This document shows, piece by piece, positions 13,101-23,400 of a stretch of 64,000 bases of DNA; positions within the stretch are counted from its first letter, which is position 1, and each line of letters begins with the position of its first letter. The position numbers and the translations under genes were made by a program. The notes under the pieces were generated by a model. The model saw only the letters and a program-made list of their open reading frames with translations, was not told where the DNA came from and did no database searches. Source of the DNA: Morinoia aosen (taxonomy: Eukaryota > Arthropoda > Malacostraca > Amphipoda > Talitridae); the NCBI GenBank assembly GCA_030386875.1, contig CM059557.1, forward strand, positions 56,002,514 through 56,066,513, written 5' to 3'.

Positions 13101-15657
13101 TATGATCTCTGTAACAAAACTATGAAAATGTTTCACGGTGGAATTGATGAGCACAAGTCTAAACGTTATTGAAAACTGAAACAGACAAAAGAATGTCATA
13201 GAGCAACAATGGAGACCAATGAATACATACGTAGAGTCGCGTGTAAGCCTCCTTAAGGCTAGGAAGGAAAAGGGCGACTTAGCTTGTAAAAAGTTTCATT
13301 GGTTATCTCAGGAGAACAGTTACATTTGTTAACAAAAGAAAAAATGAAAGATCAATGTTCAGTAACTATTGAGAGTCCGAATTGACGCAATTTAATGGAC
13401 TCTAACATCACTTTGGCACACCAACTAGAAAAGAAAAATGCGGCTAAACTGACAGAAGATGCAACGCATTCGAACTAAAACAATTCGAATAGTAATTGAT
13501 CATCGTTGCATTCCGTGAAAGAAAACCGACTTTTTATATCAACAAATCCCTAATCCTTTCACGAGAATGTCTGTTGTTTCTTTTACGAAAACCGAAGAAA
13601 ACTTTCTCTGTCTTGATTGGAAATACCCGCTCGCTCGATAAAAGAATCAGCGTTTTTTGCACAGAACAATCTGAACAGCTGACAAAAATTTATGCAATCA
13701 GCACGTCAATGTATCTGGATAAATATCTCCTGGAACGAGAAAAAAGGACAGCTAAAAAAATGACGTTACAAAAATTTACAACTGTCAGATGCGAATATTA
13801 TATCCGTTTTTAACTTTTTAAACATATTTTCACGCGTTTTAAACGTTGTGTCACTTTTCATTTTTCTATTTTTCTCGTTTTATTATGTTACGATCTTGTA
13901 TCTGCATAAGCTCTTATGTATCCAAGTTTTATACTGGTGTGAGCCTCAGGCGGCATGCAGGTACTGTACGCTTGAACGACATCACTCAAGGAACGTGTGC
14001 GTACAAGCGACTGATCTCAAAACTTGATTTAGACCCAAGTTTCACGGAAGTGTTTTTTGTTCTCGTCCTTGTTCAGCATTAATTTCCAACCATGTTTTAA
14101 ATCCTGTGTTTCCTGTTTCATTTTTCGATGCTATTTTGATTTATATACTTATTTTCAAAGTGTCTTGCATGTTAGTGTCACCTAATGACTTATCAGTGTG
14201 ATGTGTGTGCAGGCATTGACCCAGATATAAGAAATTTCAGCAATTTAATTCTGAATCTAAAAGATTTTAAAAATTGCGTACACGTACATATACATTCAAA
14301 AGTTTTATGAAATGATATCAGCAATCACCCAAAATCTGTCCATATTATACCGGAACTGTATAAATTTATCCTAAAACCGGAGTATAATCTCAAGCGTAAC
14401 TGAACTAAACTACGACTTTGACGTCCTAAATTTCAGTAAAAGTTAGGTGGACGGCACATCAAAGAATGAAAATCAAGTGATAAACTATATTAACTACCAT
14501 CTAGTACGTAAAAATAGCGTCGTGTAAGTGTATATGAGTATAATTGCACAAACATAGATTCAAGACCAATCACAAATGCCATTAAAAATAATGATCATTT
14601 AGAAACCTATTTAACTAATTTACTTTATTCATAATGTAAAAAGTAGTAGCCCTGTGATTTTAAACTCTCTACTGTCTGCCACATGTCGCTCTTGAAGGAA
14701 CTGAATGCTTATATAAAGCTGTTTGACAAGTCTTATTACCAGGAAGTAGTAAATTGTGGCAATTTAAATTATGATCTTCCCTAACAAATTGACTGCGGAA
14801 AAAATTTTCACTTTTTAAGTGCATTACATTCTAAATCCTTGCTTCTTATAATCGTTAAGTCTACACTTATCTTGTTACGTTCTGCAACTGTTATTGATAA
14901 TATATTCTTGACCAACCCAACTAACTTTCTTACAGGAATAATAAGTTCTGGTTTATATAGTTCATTTTCAGTTATCTAGTTGAATATAAAATTTGATCAC
15001 AAGTGCATCATAGCAAGCTGAAACCATTATCGATCGTGAATTAAACAAATTTAAAATAAAGTGCTTAATACTTCGTTTATGTTTCATCGAACGTTTCAAA
15101 TCATCATAAATTTCATTTCGTTCTTGATTATCAAATCATCTAATACCCGCTATTCTTGACCGCGTTGAGAATTTTACATAAAAATCAACCAGATCGAAGT
15201 CGTTCTCAGCAGAAGTGCTAAAACCCCTGGCTGTTAGAATATTTCTGATTTCCTCTGACTTCATTTATCATTCCATTTATACAGGTATCCTCTCAGAACG
15301 TCTGAAAATTACTTGAGTTATTCCCATTGTTAAAAACGCTAATAAAACCAATGTTAATTAACTATTGTAGACAGTTTCGGTCCCGTTAACTTTCGGCAAA
15401 AGTCAGAAAAGCTGTTAGCGAGAATATGTATTTTTAATTCGAGCAAAAATAGTTTCTCTGTTACAAACAGTATGGCTTCACATCAAGAAAATACTCACCC
15501 TAATCTATTTCGAATCTTTTACAATTTCTTCACTCCAAAATCCACGAAGGGAATATTTTTCTCCCACGTTTCTCGAATTTCTCAAAGAATTTCTCTGAGT
15601 TGACAGCAAAATCTTACTCTCGAAAGTTCACTGTAATGACGTAAGAAGTGTAGCTTC
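7163..15657. other. long non-coding intron stretch, nothing recognised
   Basis: More than 8 kb of AT-rich sequence without any open frame longer than about 105 codons and without a protein motif, RNA gene or clear repeat that I can identify. The open frames at 7277-7498, 9401-9613, 13496-13813 and 13846-14082 have no recognisable domain and look like chance. Confidence 0.6.
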
Positions 15658-15800
15658 CTACAGTGCATGAATTGTTTACATCACACGTTGTGATTTGTAA
15701 ACAATTAGCTGCAGTTTGTAATAGCTGCTCAACTAAATTACAGAGTATGAATTGTTTACAGCACACGTTACGGTTCGTAAACAATTTGCTGAAGTTGGTA
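15658..15800. promoter_or_regulatory. duplicated palindrome with forkhead-type sites
   Basis: Two tandem copies of an 80-bp segment each contain the inverted repeat AATTGTTTAC ... GTAAACAATT, with arms at 15670-15679/15697-15706 and 15750-15759/15777-15786. The spacer is 17 bases both times, while the spacer bases have diverged more than the arms. GTAAACA and its complement TGTTTAC match the known core of forkhead (FOX) transcription factor sites, giving four sites in two symmetric pairs. Whether they act as an enhancer of the surrounding gene is inference. Confidence 0.45.
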
Positions 15801-16996
15801 ACTCCCATCAGAAGTTCTCGTTAGTATCCTTGCTGTTCTCCTTTTTTTTGTTCAACCTAAGTATTAAAGAATAGCTGTCTCTTTTTTATTCGATGATTCA
15901 AAATGATATGCTTACTACTCTGAAATAAAGCTGATTTTAATTCTAGTTTCAAATATGAGGTTTTCGCTAATTTCTTAATCCGATGTAGTGGGTAATAACA
16001 ATATCTTCTATCATCTTCTCACTCTGAATAACTATTCAATCCCTCTAGAGTACGTTAGATCAAATGCTCCAGATTGAACTAAATAAAAAACATAGAGTAA
16101 AGTTCCATAGGAAGCATTAGAAGTCATTAAACTTCGTCGGGCGCACAAGTACCCATATCTCAGCATGTCCATTTTTACAGTTTAAGGTACTGATTCTTAC
16201 AATGTATTTCTTCCGGATAAGAATTGTTCCCTTTTTTGAACTGTTTAAAATGTTATCCCGCATATTATGTTCCGTACTGACGCAATATAATGAGCACTTG
16301 CGTGGGTGAGATTTTCAGTTTAGGTCTCAATTCAAGCAGACAGGCTGAGTGGGTCGTCACTGCCAAAAGATTGCTGTGAGAGATTCTAAGCCAATTAAAA
16401 TGCACGGTTGACAAGAACGCTCTGATTCCGATTATAAATAAATGGAACAACAATATAAAGGTGAAGTTTGAGATACTTTGATAGCAGCTCAAAAGATAGT
16501 TTATGGCTTGAGAGGAAGTTCATGGTAGGTGACACACAAAAAAAATCGATCGTTCGAGTAAGAATATTCACAGTGAGTAGGTTCAAATGCTCTGTAGTCG
16601 GTTGCATTACTTGAAGTGCATCATTCGAATGTATTTCAGTACAATGCGGTACGATTGGTCATCATGGCAAGAAGAGTGCTTTTAATTTTGCCCTTGTGAT
16701 CCGAGTGCGCTTCCTACGAGCTCAGTGACTCGTATTTATAGCAGCGTACGCCGCGCTGTGAGGCATCCTGCACACGGGTACTGCCGGAGATGGCACGGGC
16801 AAAAAGTTCTCATAAAAAGTTGCAAGCGCCTCAGAAAAAGCGAATGCTTGTTTGTTTAGCTTGCCCTCCTCGTCTCAGTGGGAACATTGAGCTAGAGGAC
16901 GATGGTACTGATTCTTGAAATGTAATGGCTCTGGTGTTAATTACATACATACACCAGGCTTCTCCTCCCAATGGGAGGGTAGCCGACAGCAGGCCA
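15801..16996. other. non-coding, nothing recognised
   Basis: AT-rich intron sequence; small open frames on the minus strand (16265-16607) show no motif. A more GC-rich patch lies near 16680-16800. Confidence 0.5.
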
Positions 16997-17153
16997 CAAT
17001 CATCACTCTTAGCACTAAAATCATCACTCTTAGCGCTAGTCATCACTCTTAGCACTATTCATCACTCATAGCACTAATCATCACTCTTAGCACTAATCAT
17101 CACTCTTAGCACTAATCATCACTCTTAGCACTAAAATCACTCTTAGCACTTAG
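16997..17153 (+). repeat. 19-bp tandem repeat, about 8 copies
   Basis: Units follow ATCATCACTCTTAGCACTA with small indels; the last unit is shortened. Divergence between copies is low in the middle of the array and higher at the edges. Confidence 0.92.
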
Positions 17154-17219
17154 TGTTAATTACAATGTATGTTAAATACGACAGCGCACGTTTGTAAGGA
17201 AATCACACACTGCAAGGTT

Positions 17220-17830
17220 TTCAAAAGTTTTTAATTTGGTAACGTAACCGAAGACAAGAACGTAGAAGTTTTACAATGATTGAGGCAGGAATGGAATCGA
17301 ATTCCGTTCAGAAATTGGTTGATGAGGCCTCGCTTCCTCCTAGCTTGCGAGTGTTCGGAGAGAGAGTGGAGGTACCGTTTTCAAGAATTGAATGGTACCT
17401 CCAGAAGGGTAGGAACCTCGGACAAATTAGGAGTCAGATGGGCGCTCAACAAGAATTTAGCGGGGCCGAATTGACGCCCTCATCTGCTGTCGGGTTGGAA
17501 GCAGACCGGACCCGGCGGTAGTTGCGGTATACTGCGCAAAAGAAAACGGTAGTAAGCTTGCGAAATACCCAAAACTAGCAAGTTTCTTTCAGTTATTTCA
17601 ATAACAGTGGAATGTAGAGCACAAATCTAAGTTCAAAATAAGTGAAGTCCTGATAACCCTCACCTAAGGAATTACTTCCCGAGTGAAGCCATTGGAGCTT
17701 CTTTTAGAAAGAGGTTAGGCGAGAGATGAAAAAATAACGAAAAGACGATAGTGGAAGAATACCATTCAGAGCAAGCATCAATAAGAGTTAACGTTTTTAA
17801 GGATGGCCCAACGGGGGCTCTTAATACACG
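17220..17830 (+). other. GC-richer segment with an 81-codon unrecognised ORF
   Basis: An open frame at 17276-17521 begins with an ATG and has a mixed, soluble-protein-like composition, but no motif I know. A second, overlapping frame is also open, which weakens the coding case. Inside it is a perfect 10-bp inverted repeat, TGGAGGTACC and GGTACCTCCA (17367-17376 and 17394-17403), with a 17-base loop. It might be the leader or early gag part of a retroelement remnant, given its place upstream of the Ty3/gypsy element, but nothing proves it. Confidence 0.25.
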
Positions 17831-17836
17831 AGCGTA

Positions 17837-18569
17837 GCTAAGTAAGTACGGCTCAACAGAACCGGCAAGTAAGTAAGTACGGCTCAACAGAACCGGCAAG
17901 TAAGTAAGTACGGCTCAACAGAACCGGCAAGTAAGTAAGTACGGCTCAACAGAACCGGCAAGTAAGTAAGTACGGCTCAACAGAACCGGCAAGTAAGTAA
18001 GTACGGCTCAACAGAACCGGCAAGTAAGTAAGTACGGCTCAACAGAACCGGCAAGTAAGTAAGTACGGCTCAACAGAACCGGCAAGTAAGTAAGTACGGC
18101 TCAACAGAACCGGCAAGTAAGTACGGCTCAACAGAACCGGCAAGTAAGTACGGCTCAACAGAACCGGCAAGTAAGTACGGCTCAACAGAACCGGCAAGTA
18201 AGTACGGCTCAACAGAACCGGCAAGTAAGTACGGCTCAACAGAACCGGCAAGTAAGTACGGCTCAACAGAACCGGCAAGTAAGTACGGCTCAACAGAACC
18301 GGCAAGTAAGTAAGTACGGCTCAACAGAACCGGCAAGTAAGTAAGTACGGCTCAACAGAACCGGCAAGTAAGTAAGTACGGCTCAACAGAACCGGCAAGT
18401 TAGTAAGTACGGCTCAACAGAACCGGCAAGTAAGTAAGTACGGCTCAACAGAACCGGCAAGTAAGTAAGTAAGTACGGCTCAACTGAACCGATAAGTAAG
18501 TAAGTACGGCTCAACTGAACCGGTAAGTAAGTAAGTACGGCTCGACAGAACCGTTTAGTAAGTAAGTAA
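17837..18569 (+). repeat. 27/31-bp minisatellite, 24 copies
   Basis: Each unit is the 19-mer ACGGCTCAACAGAACCGGC followed by a run of AAGT tetramers. Core starts are 31 bases apart from 17848 to 18096, then 27 apart for seven steps to 18285, then 31 apart to 18440, then one step of 35 and two of 31. The length change is one tetramer at a time, so a tetranucleotide microsatellite is nested in the minisatellite. The last three units carry substitutions in the core. Translated frames on the minus strand are repeat artefacts. Confidence 0.97.
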
Positions 18570-18989
18570 TGTTAGAGGCGGCTAGAAAGCCTAGGAATTA
18601 TTAATACCGCTCTGAAAGGCTAGTTGAACAAAATAAACATGAAACACACATTCACACAAACCAAATCAAGAGTACGGTCAAAGAAAGGGACCAAGATTGC
18701 GAGAATGTTGTCGAATGCACAGGCGAAGTGCAGCACTCTGTTGTTCCACGTTACTCCATTAAGCTACACAGGACGAGTACACAGTACAGTTCAAGTCCGT
18801 CGTGTAATGGTAAATATTAAGCCTCTAAGCCTCTAAGCCTCTTGGCCTCTCTTTCCTTTTCTTCCTTTTGAATATATAAAAATATCTCACCGACATAGCT
18901 TCCTCCTCCGCCCCCAGTCAGCTGAAAGCCTTTAAAGTGCAAACTGACAAGTACCTGAGAGGTGCACACGGTAATTCTCAACACGTTAA
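18570..18989 (+). other. segment upstream of the first 571-bp repeat copy
   Basis: Contains a pyrimidine-rich tract, a threefold CCTCTAAG/CCTCTTGG motif (18823-18848) and a TATA-like ATATATAAAAAT at 18872-18883. This would be a plausible core promoter for the retroelement downstream, but no initiator is placed at the usual 30 bases. Confidence 0.25.
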
Positions 18990-19560
18990 TGTCGAGAATA
19001 TGTTCAGAATGATCAAATTTTGCGAATTAAAAATGAAAATTCTTGTAAGTGTGTGTAGTGTAACAAATTTGTGCTTACGTAAAAAGTTGTGTCTTGAAAT
19101 ATCTCAGATAATCCCAGCAGCCAGAGGGGTCGCTTCAACATGAATGTTTTATGTCGCTTCAACATGTATGTTTTTTACGCCTGTATGTTTTCTTTCAACT
19201 CAGCAATGTTAGGAGGCTGCGATAAGGTGCGAGAGCCAAACGATGTATGTTTACAGTGTGTCTTGTTTCTGGAGGGGCCTATGTTGTGGTTATAGCAAAT
19301 TTTTCATGCGAGCGAGCCTTGGGAAACTCGATACGGTCGAAAAATGCCTACCCAAGCGCGAACAAAGTCGCCTTGTAGTCAAAGATAAATCGAGACACTC
19401 AGACCGAGAGAGTCGGCAAACCAACGGTCGGTTCGAAGGAGCTGAGCGTGAGAAGAAAAATGATGCTAAGAAAGAAATAAAGGCGAGCGGCGGCACTACC
19501 AATTAGAAAAGAGGTAGGCGGGCACTCCGAGGCTCCTAAGATTCTCATAGGCCGAAGGTG
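18990..19560 (+). repeat. 571-bp direct repeat, copy 1 (candidate LTR or leader)
   Basis: This segment is repeated at 26686-27256 with a single visible mismatch (G at 19356 against C at 27052). It begins TGTCGAGAAT and lies directly before the gag frame, the place expected for a 5' LTR or leader. Against a normal LTR: it does not end in CA, no primer-binding site beginning TGG follows, and the flanking bases (GTTAA before copy 1, AGAGT after copy 2) are not a target duplication. It contains an 87-codon open frame (19243-19506) present in both copies, with a basic, charged C-terminal half and no recognised domain. Confidence 0.85.
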
Positions 19561-19565
19561 CAAGA

Positions 19566-20423
19566 TTGAAGTTTTTGACGGGTAATCTGAATAACAGTGA
19601 GCAGGTGAAAGCCTTCTTCCTTTGCCTAGGTCCACAAGAGGCAAAGGAATGCAATCAAATAATTGATATACTAACGAACCTACGAGAAGCAGAAAACTGG
19701 CTGCGCTCTTACGCCGACCAGGTCGAACATCCAACTCAAGCGCTGTTTGAAATAGTAACCAAGAAGCAAACAAGCCGGGAAGGAGTGTCAGAGTACCTGA
19801 CGCGCCTGGAAAGGCTGTACAACGAGAATTATCTGGAACATCCGGAACGAATCCTTGTAGATTTGATGTGGCTCGGATTAAGGGAGAACATCACAAGACC
19901 ATTTCGAAGTGATGCGCGACCTACGACAGTACAAGAACTGAGAGACATGGCAATCGAGGTGGAAAATCGACGGATAGTACCAGTGCCAAGGGAAACGACA
20001 GAGAAGAGGGAACCGGAGAGAGAAAGAGCGCAGCGAAGCGAGAGGAGGCCACAGCATGAGACTGCACGTGTCGGCCATACGATGCGGCATTCACCACAAC
20101 GGCCTAGAGGGTACCGCCATGAAGTGCCACCCTGGAGAGAAAGGAACAGACAGATACGACACTCTCCTTATCATCGAAGAGGAAATTATGAAGCACCCAA
20201 CTGGAGCGAAAAGGGCAGACTTAGGAGTCAGCAGCACCAAATATACTACGCAAGAAAACCACAGCCGCATTCGGAAGCACCACCTGCACCTGCAGTGGAC
20301 TTAGCCCAGTATAGAACAGTGCCACCGCCGTGCGTAAACTGTGGAAAATTTGGGCACCTAAGGGCTGATTGCAGGGTGCAACAGTTTGCAGGACAGCCAA
20401 AAAACGGAATAGGAGACCGTTAG
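19566..20423 (+). CDS. gag: Ty3/gypsy retrotransposon gag (5' end disturbed)
   Basis: Structural capsid/nucleocapsid polyprotein of a Ty3/gypsy-type element, which packages element RNA in cytoplasmic particles. Residues 1-135 are capsid-like, residues 140-230 are very rich in Arg, Glu, Pro and His, and residues 256-269 form one CCHC zinc knuckle (CVNCGKFGHLRADC), the usual nucleic-acid-binding motif. The frame as given starts at a TTG; there is no early in-frame ATG. Just upstream, frame 2 reads a gag-like stretch up to 19577 and then stops, while the frame used here continues the gag-like reading. One base near 19570-19580 thus appears to separate the two, a likely frameshift break. The N-terminal third that usual gags have is not seen. 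It overlaps pol by 55 bases through a -1 frameshift site. Confidence 0.85.
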   Translation: MKFLTGNLNNSEQVKAFFLCLGPQEAKECNQIIDILTNLREAENWLRSYADQVEHPTQALFEIVTKKQTSREGVSEYLTRLERLYNENYLEHPERILVDLMWLGLRENITRPFRSDARPTTVQELRDMAIEVENRRIVPVPRETTEKREPERERAQRSERRPQHETARVGHTMRHSPQRPRGYRHEVPPWRERNRQIRHSPYHRRGNYEAPNWSEKGRLRSQQHQIYYARKPQPHSEAPPAPAVDLAQYRTVPPPCVNCGKFGHLRADCRVQQFAGQPKNGIGDR

Positions 20424-23400
20424 CTCCTATAATAAATCCCAGCGTAATACTCCAAGTGAATGGTACACCTGTTACCGCACTTCTTGACACCGGAGCAAAT
20501 ATATGCTTGGTAAAAGAGCGTGTGGTTGCGGGGATTAAAAATGCTAGTGTAAAGGGAACATCCACTGCATTAAAGACAATTGGAGAGGAACCCGTACCAG
20601 TGCTGGGAAAGATTAATGTGCCAATCAAAGTTAACGGTCAGAAAATTGTACAGAGATGCTTTGTTGTGAAGGAAAATGCATTCCCAGGAGACCTGCTAAT
20701 AGGGGTGGAAGTAATGAACAAAGTCAACGCAAAGATAGACTTCGGAAAATGTAGGGCATCCTTCTTTGGAACTCACGTGAACATGTTTTCAGCACCAGGA
20801 CACGCTTCTCCGAAAATTCTGTGTGTAACGCGGGAAGAAAAATCGGTAACTCTGGCTGAGGACATTACAGTGAAGCCTCGCACGCAAGCCATGGTAAAGT
20901 GCCGAGCAGATGGCAAGTTTGATGGAAAGGAAGTAATTTTAGAGCCTAGAATTAAGTGGGCGCCTTACGTCGGAGCCACCACTGCAAGGGTACAAAACGG
21001 GTATGTTTTGATGCCTGTACTTAACCCTTTTGCCGAAGAAATCGCTCTGACCGAAGGAGCAATAATTGCAACATGCCACGAAATCGCGAATGAAGATGCA
21101 ACTGCAGAAGAAAACAATGCGGAAAATAGCGAAGCAGAAGATCACCGCAGAGAGAAGCGCTTCCAGCAAATTGATGAGCTTGACCTCAGTCACTTGGTTG
21201 CTGAAAAACAAGAACAAGTTAGGAACCTGTTGAAGGAATATCACAAGACGATTAGTGCAGACGAGATGGATATTGGCCATGTGAAAGGAGTGAAATACAA
21301 AATTTTGCTGAGTGATTACAGGCCAATTCAAACGAAAGGATGGCGTATTCCATACTCCAGCCAAGAAATTATTGATAAAAAGGTCTCGGAGATGATCGAA
21401 AGTGGAATTGTGCAAGAGAGTACAAGTGCTTGGAAAAACCCGCTCGTACTCGTAAAGAAGCCAGGAGGAGGCCACAGAGTTTGCCTTGATTTGCGAGCTG
21501 TAAACATGCGGGTGATAAACGAACATTATCCGATTCCACACATTGTAGGGACACTGGAGGAGGTGGCTGGCAAAGAATACTATTCCATTGTCGACGCAAA
21601 ATCAGCCTTCCATCAAATTGAGCTAGATGAAGAAAGTAAGCAATACACGGCATTTCAGACTCGACAAGGCAACTTCGAGTTCTCTAGGCTACCTATGGGA
21701 CTTAAGTGCTCAACATCAGTGTACCAGAGAGTAATTTGTCATGTTCTGAAAAGGCAACTTGGAAAATTCGCCGCTATTTACTTGGACGACGTGTGCGTTA
21801 ACTCTATGACTTTTGAGAGTCACCTAGAAAATTTAAGGGAAGTGTTGCACGAGTTTCAATGTGCCGGAGTAAAAATAGGCTTGGACAAGTGCAAATTTGC
21901 GCAAAAACAAGTGAAGTACCTAGGATGTTACATCAGTCGTGAGGGACTTATTCCAGACCCCAAAAACGTGGAGGCAATGCAGAGTTACCCTAGGCCGACT
22001 GCCGCACGTAAAGTGCGCTCGTTCGTGGCAGCGCTTAATTTCTACCGGCGCTTCATTCCGCACTTTGCCACAACAGCTGCACCCCTTAATGCGCTGACTA
22101 AAAAAGGGGCAAGGTTCCAGTGGAAGGAAGAACACGAGCAAGCCTTCTGCAAACTTAAGCAACTCATGATAGAAGCTCCAGTTCTGAAGAAGCCTTCTCT
22201 AAATGAGACGTATTACTTGAGCTGTGATGCCTCAAATGAGGGCTCTGGCGCGGTCCTTGCGCAAAAATGTAACGGAAAGGAACAACCGATTGGATACTTC
22301 AGCAAAAGATTCAACGATGCTGAAAAACGTTATTCAATTACGGAGCGGGAAGGATTAGCAGTGGTCGCCGCTGTAAATCACTTTTCACCTTACCTGTACG
22401 GCAATAAATTCGTGGTAATCACTGATCACACGGCTCTCAAATATCTGTTCAAAGGTAAAAACACCAAGAACAACAGAATTATGAGATGGGCCCTAACACT
22501 CTCTCAATATGATTTTGAGGTGATTTATCGGCCAGGAACTCAGAACGTGGTGCCCGACGCATTGTCGAGAAATATTGCGAACGACAACGAAGAAGAAAAT
22601 CCAGACGACGAAGCACCTAAAACAGTGTTCGTCACGACTATGATAAATGAAGCGCCCAATGTACAAGAGGCGGAAAGTAGTTTGCAGAAAGAAAATGTGA
22701 GAGCAGAACAGTTGAAGGATCCCGTTTGGGGGCCTGTGCTGAGGTATCTTGAAGGTGACAAATTAGGGGACGCTCCAAGTCTCGCTCTGAAAGCCGAGGT
22801 CTTCACCGACGGAGGCATATTGTATTTCAGAAAGACACAACGAAAGCCTAATAGAACAAGGCACTTGATCGTTGTGCCAGACGCTCTGAGAGAAGCAGCA
22901 ATAACGTTAGCGCATGACAGCACAATCGGTGCACACCAAGGTCGTGCTAAAACGTGGAAAAAGCTAATGGAGTTCGGGTACTGGATTAACATGGCGCGTG
23001 ACGTTAACAAGTACGTCGATTCGTGCATGCAATGTCAAAAACGTAAGATCAATAATAGAATTTGTGTTAGCATGGGTTCATTCCCTGAAATTGACAAGCC
23101 TCTGGACAGAATAGGCGTTGATTTAATCGAAATGCCAGTGTCGAATGAGGGCCACAAATACATCCTCACCGTGGTCGATCACTTCAGTAGATATGTTGCA
23201 GCGTTTCCGCTCAGAAGCAAGACAACTGAGGAAGTAACGAAAGCGTTAACTAAATTCGTTACTACGTACGGCACAGCCAAGACTCTCATCTCAGACAGGG
23301 GCACCGAGTTCACGTCAGCTTTGTTCAGAAATGTGTGTGAAAAATTGAAAATAAAATACTACAACACTTCAGCATATTATCATCCCCAATCAAACGGAAT

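Noticed and set aside
18039-18336. Two 88-codon minus-strand repeat peptides
   Set aside because: They arise only from the 27/31-bp minisatellite read in different frames.
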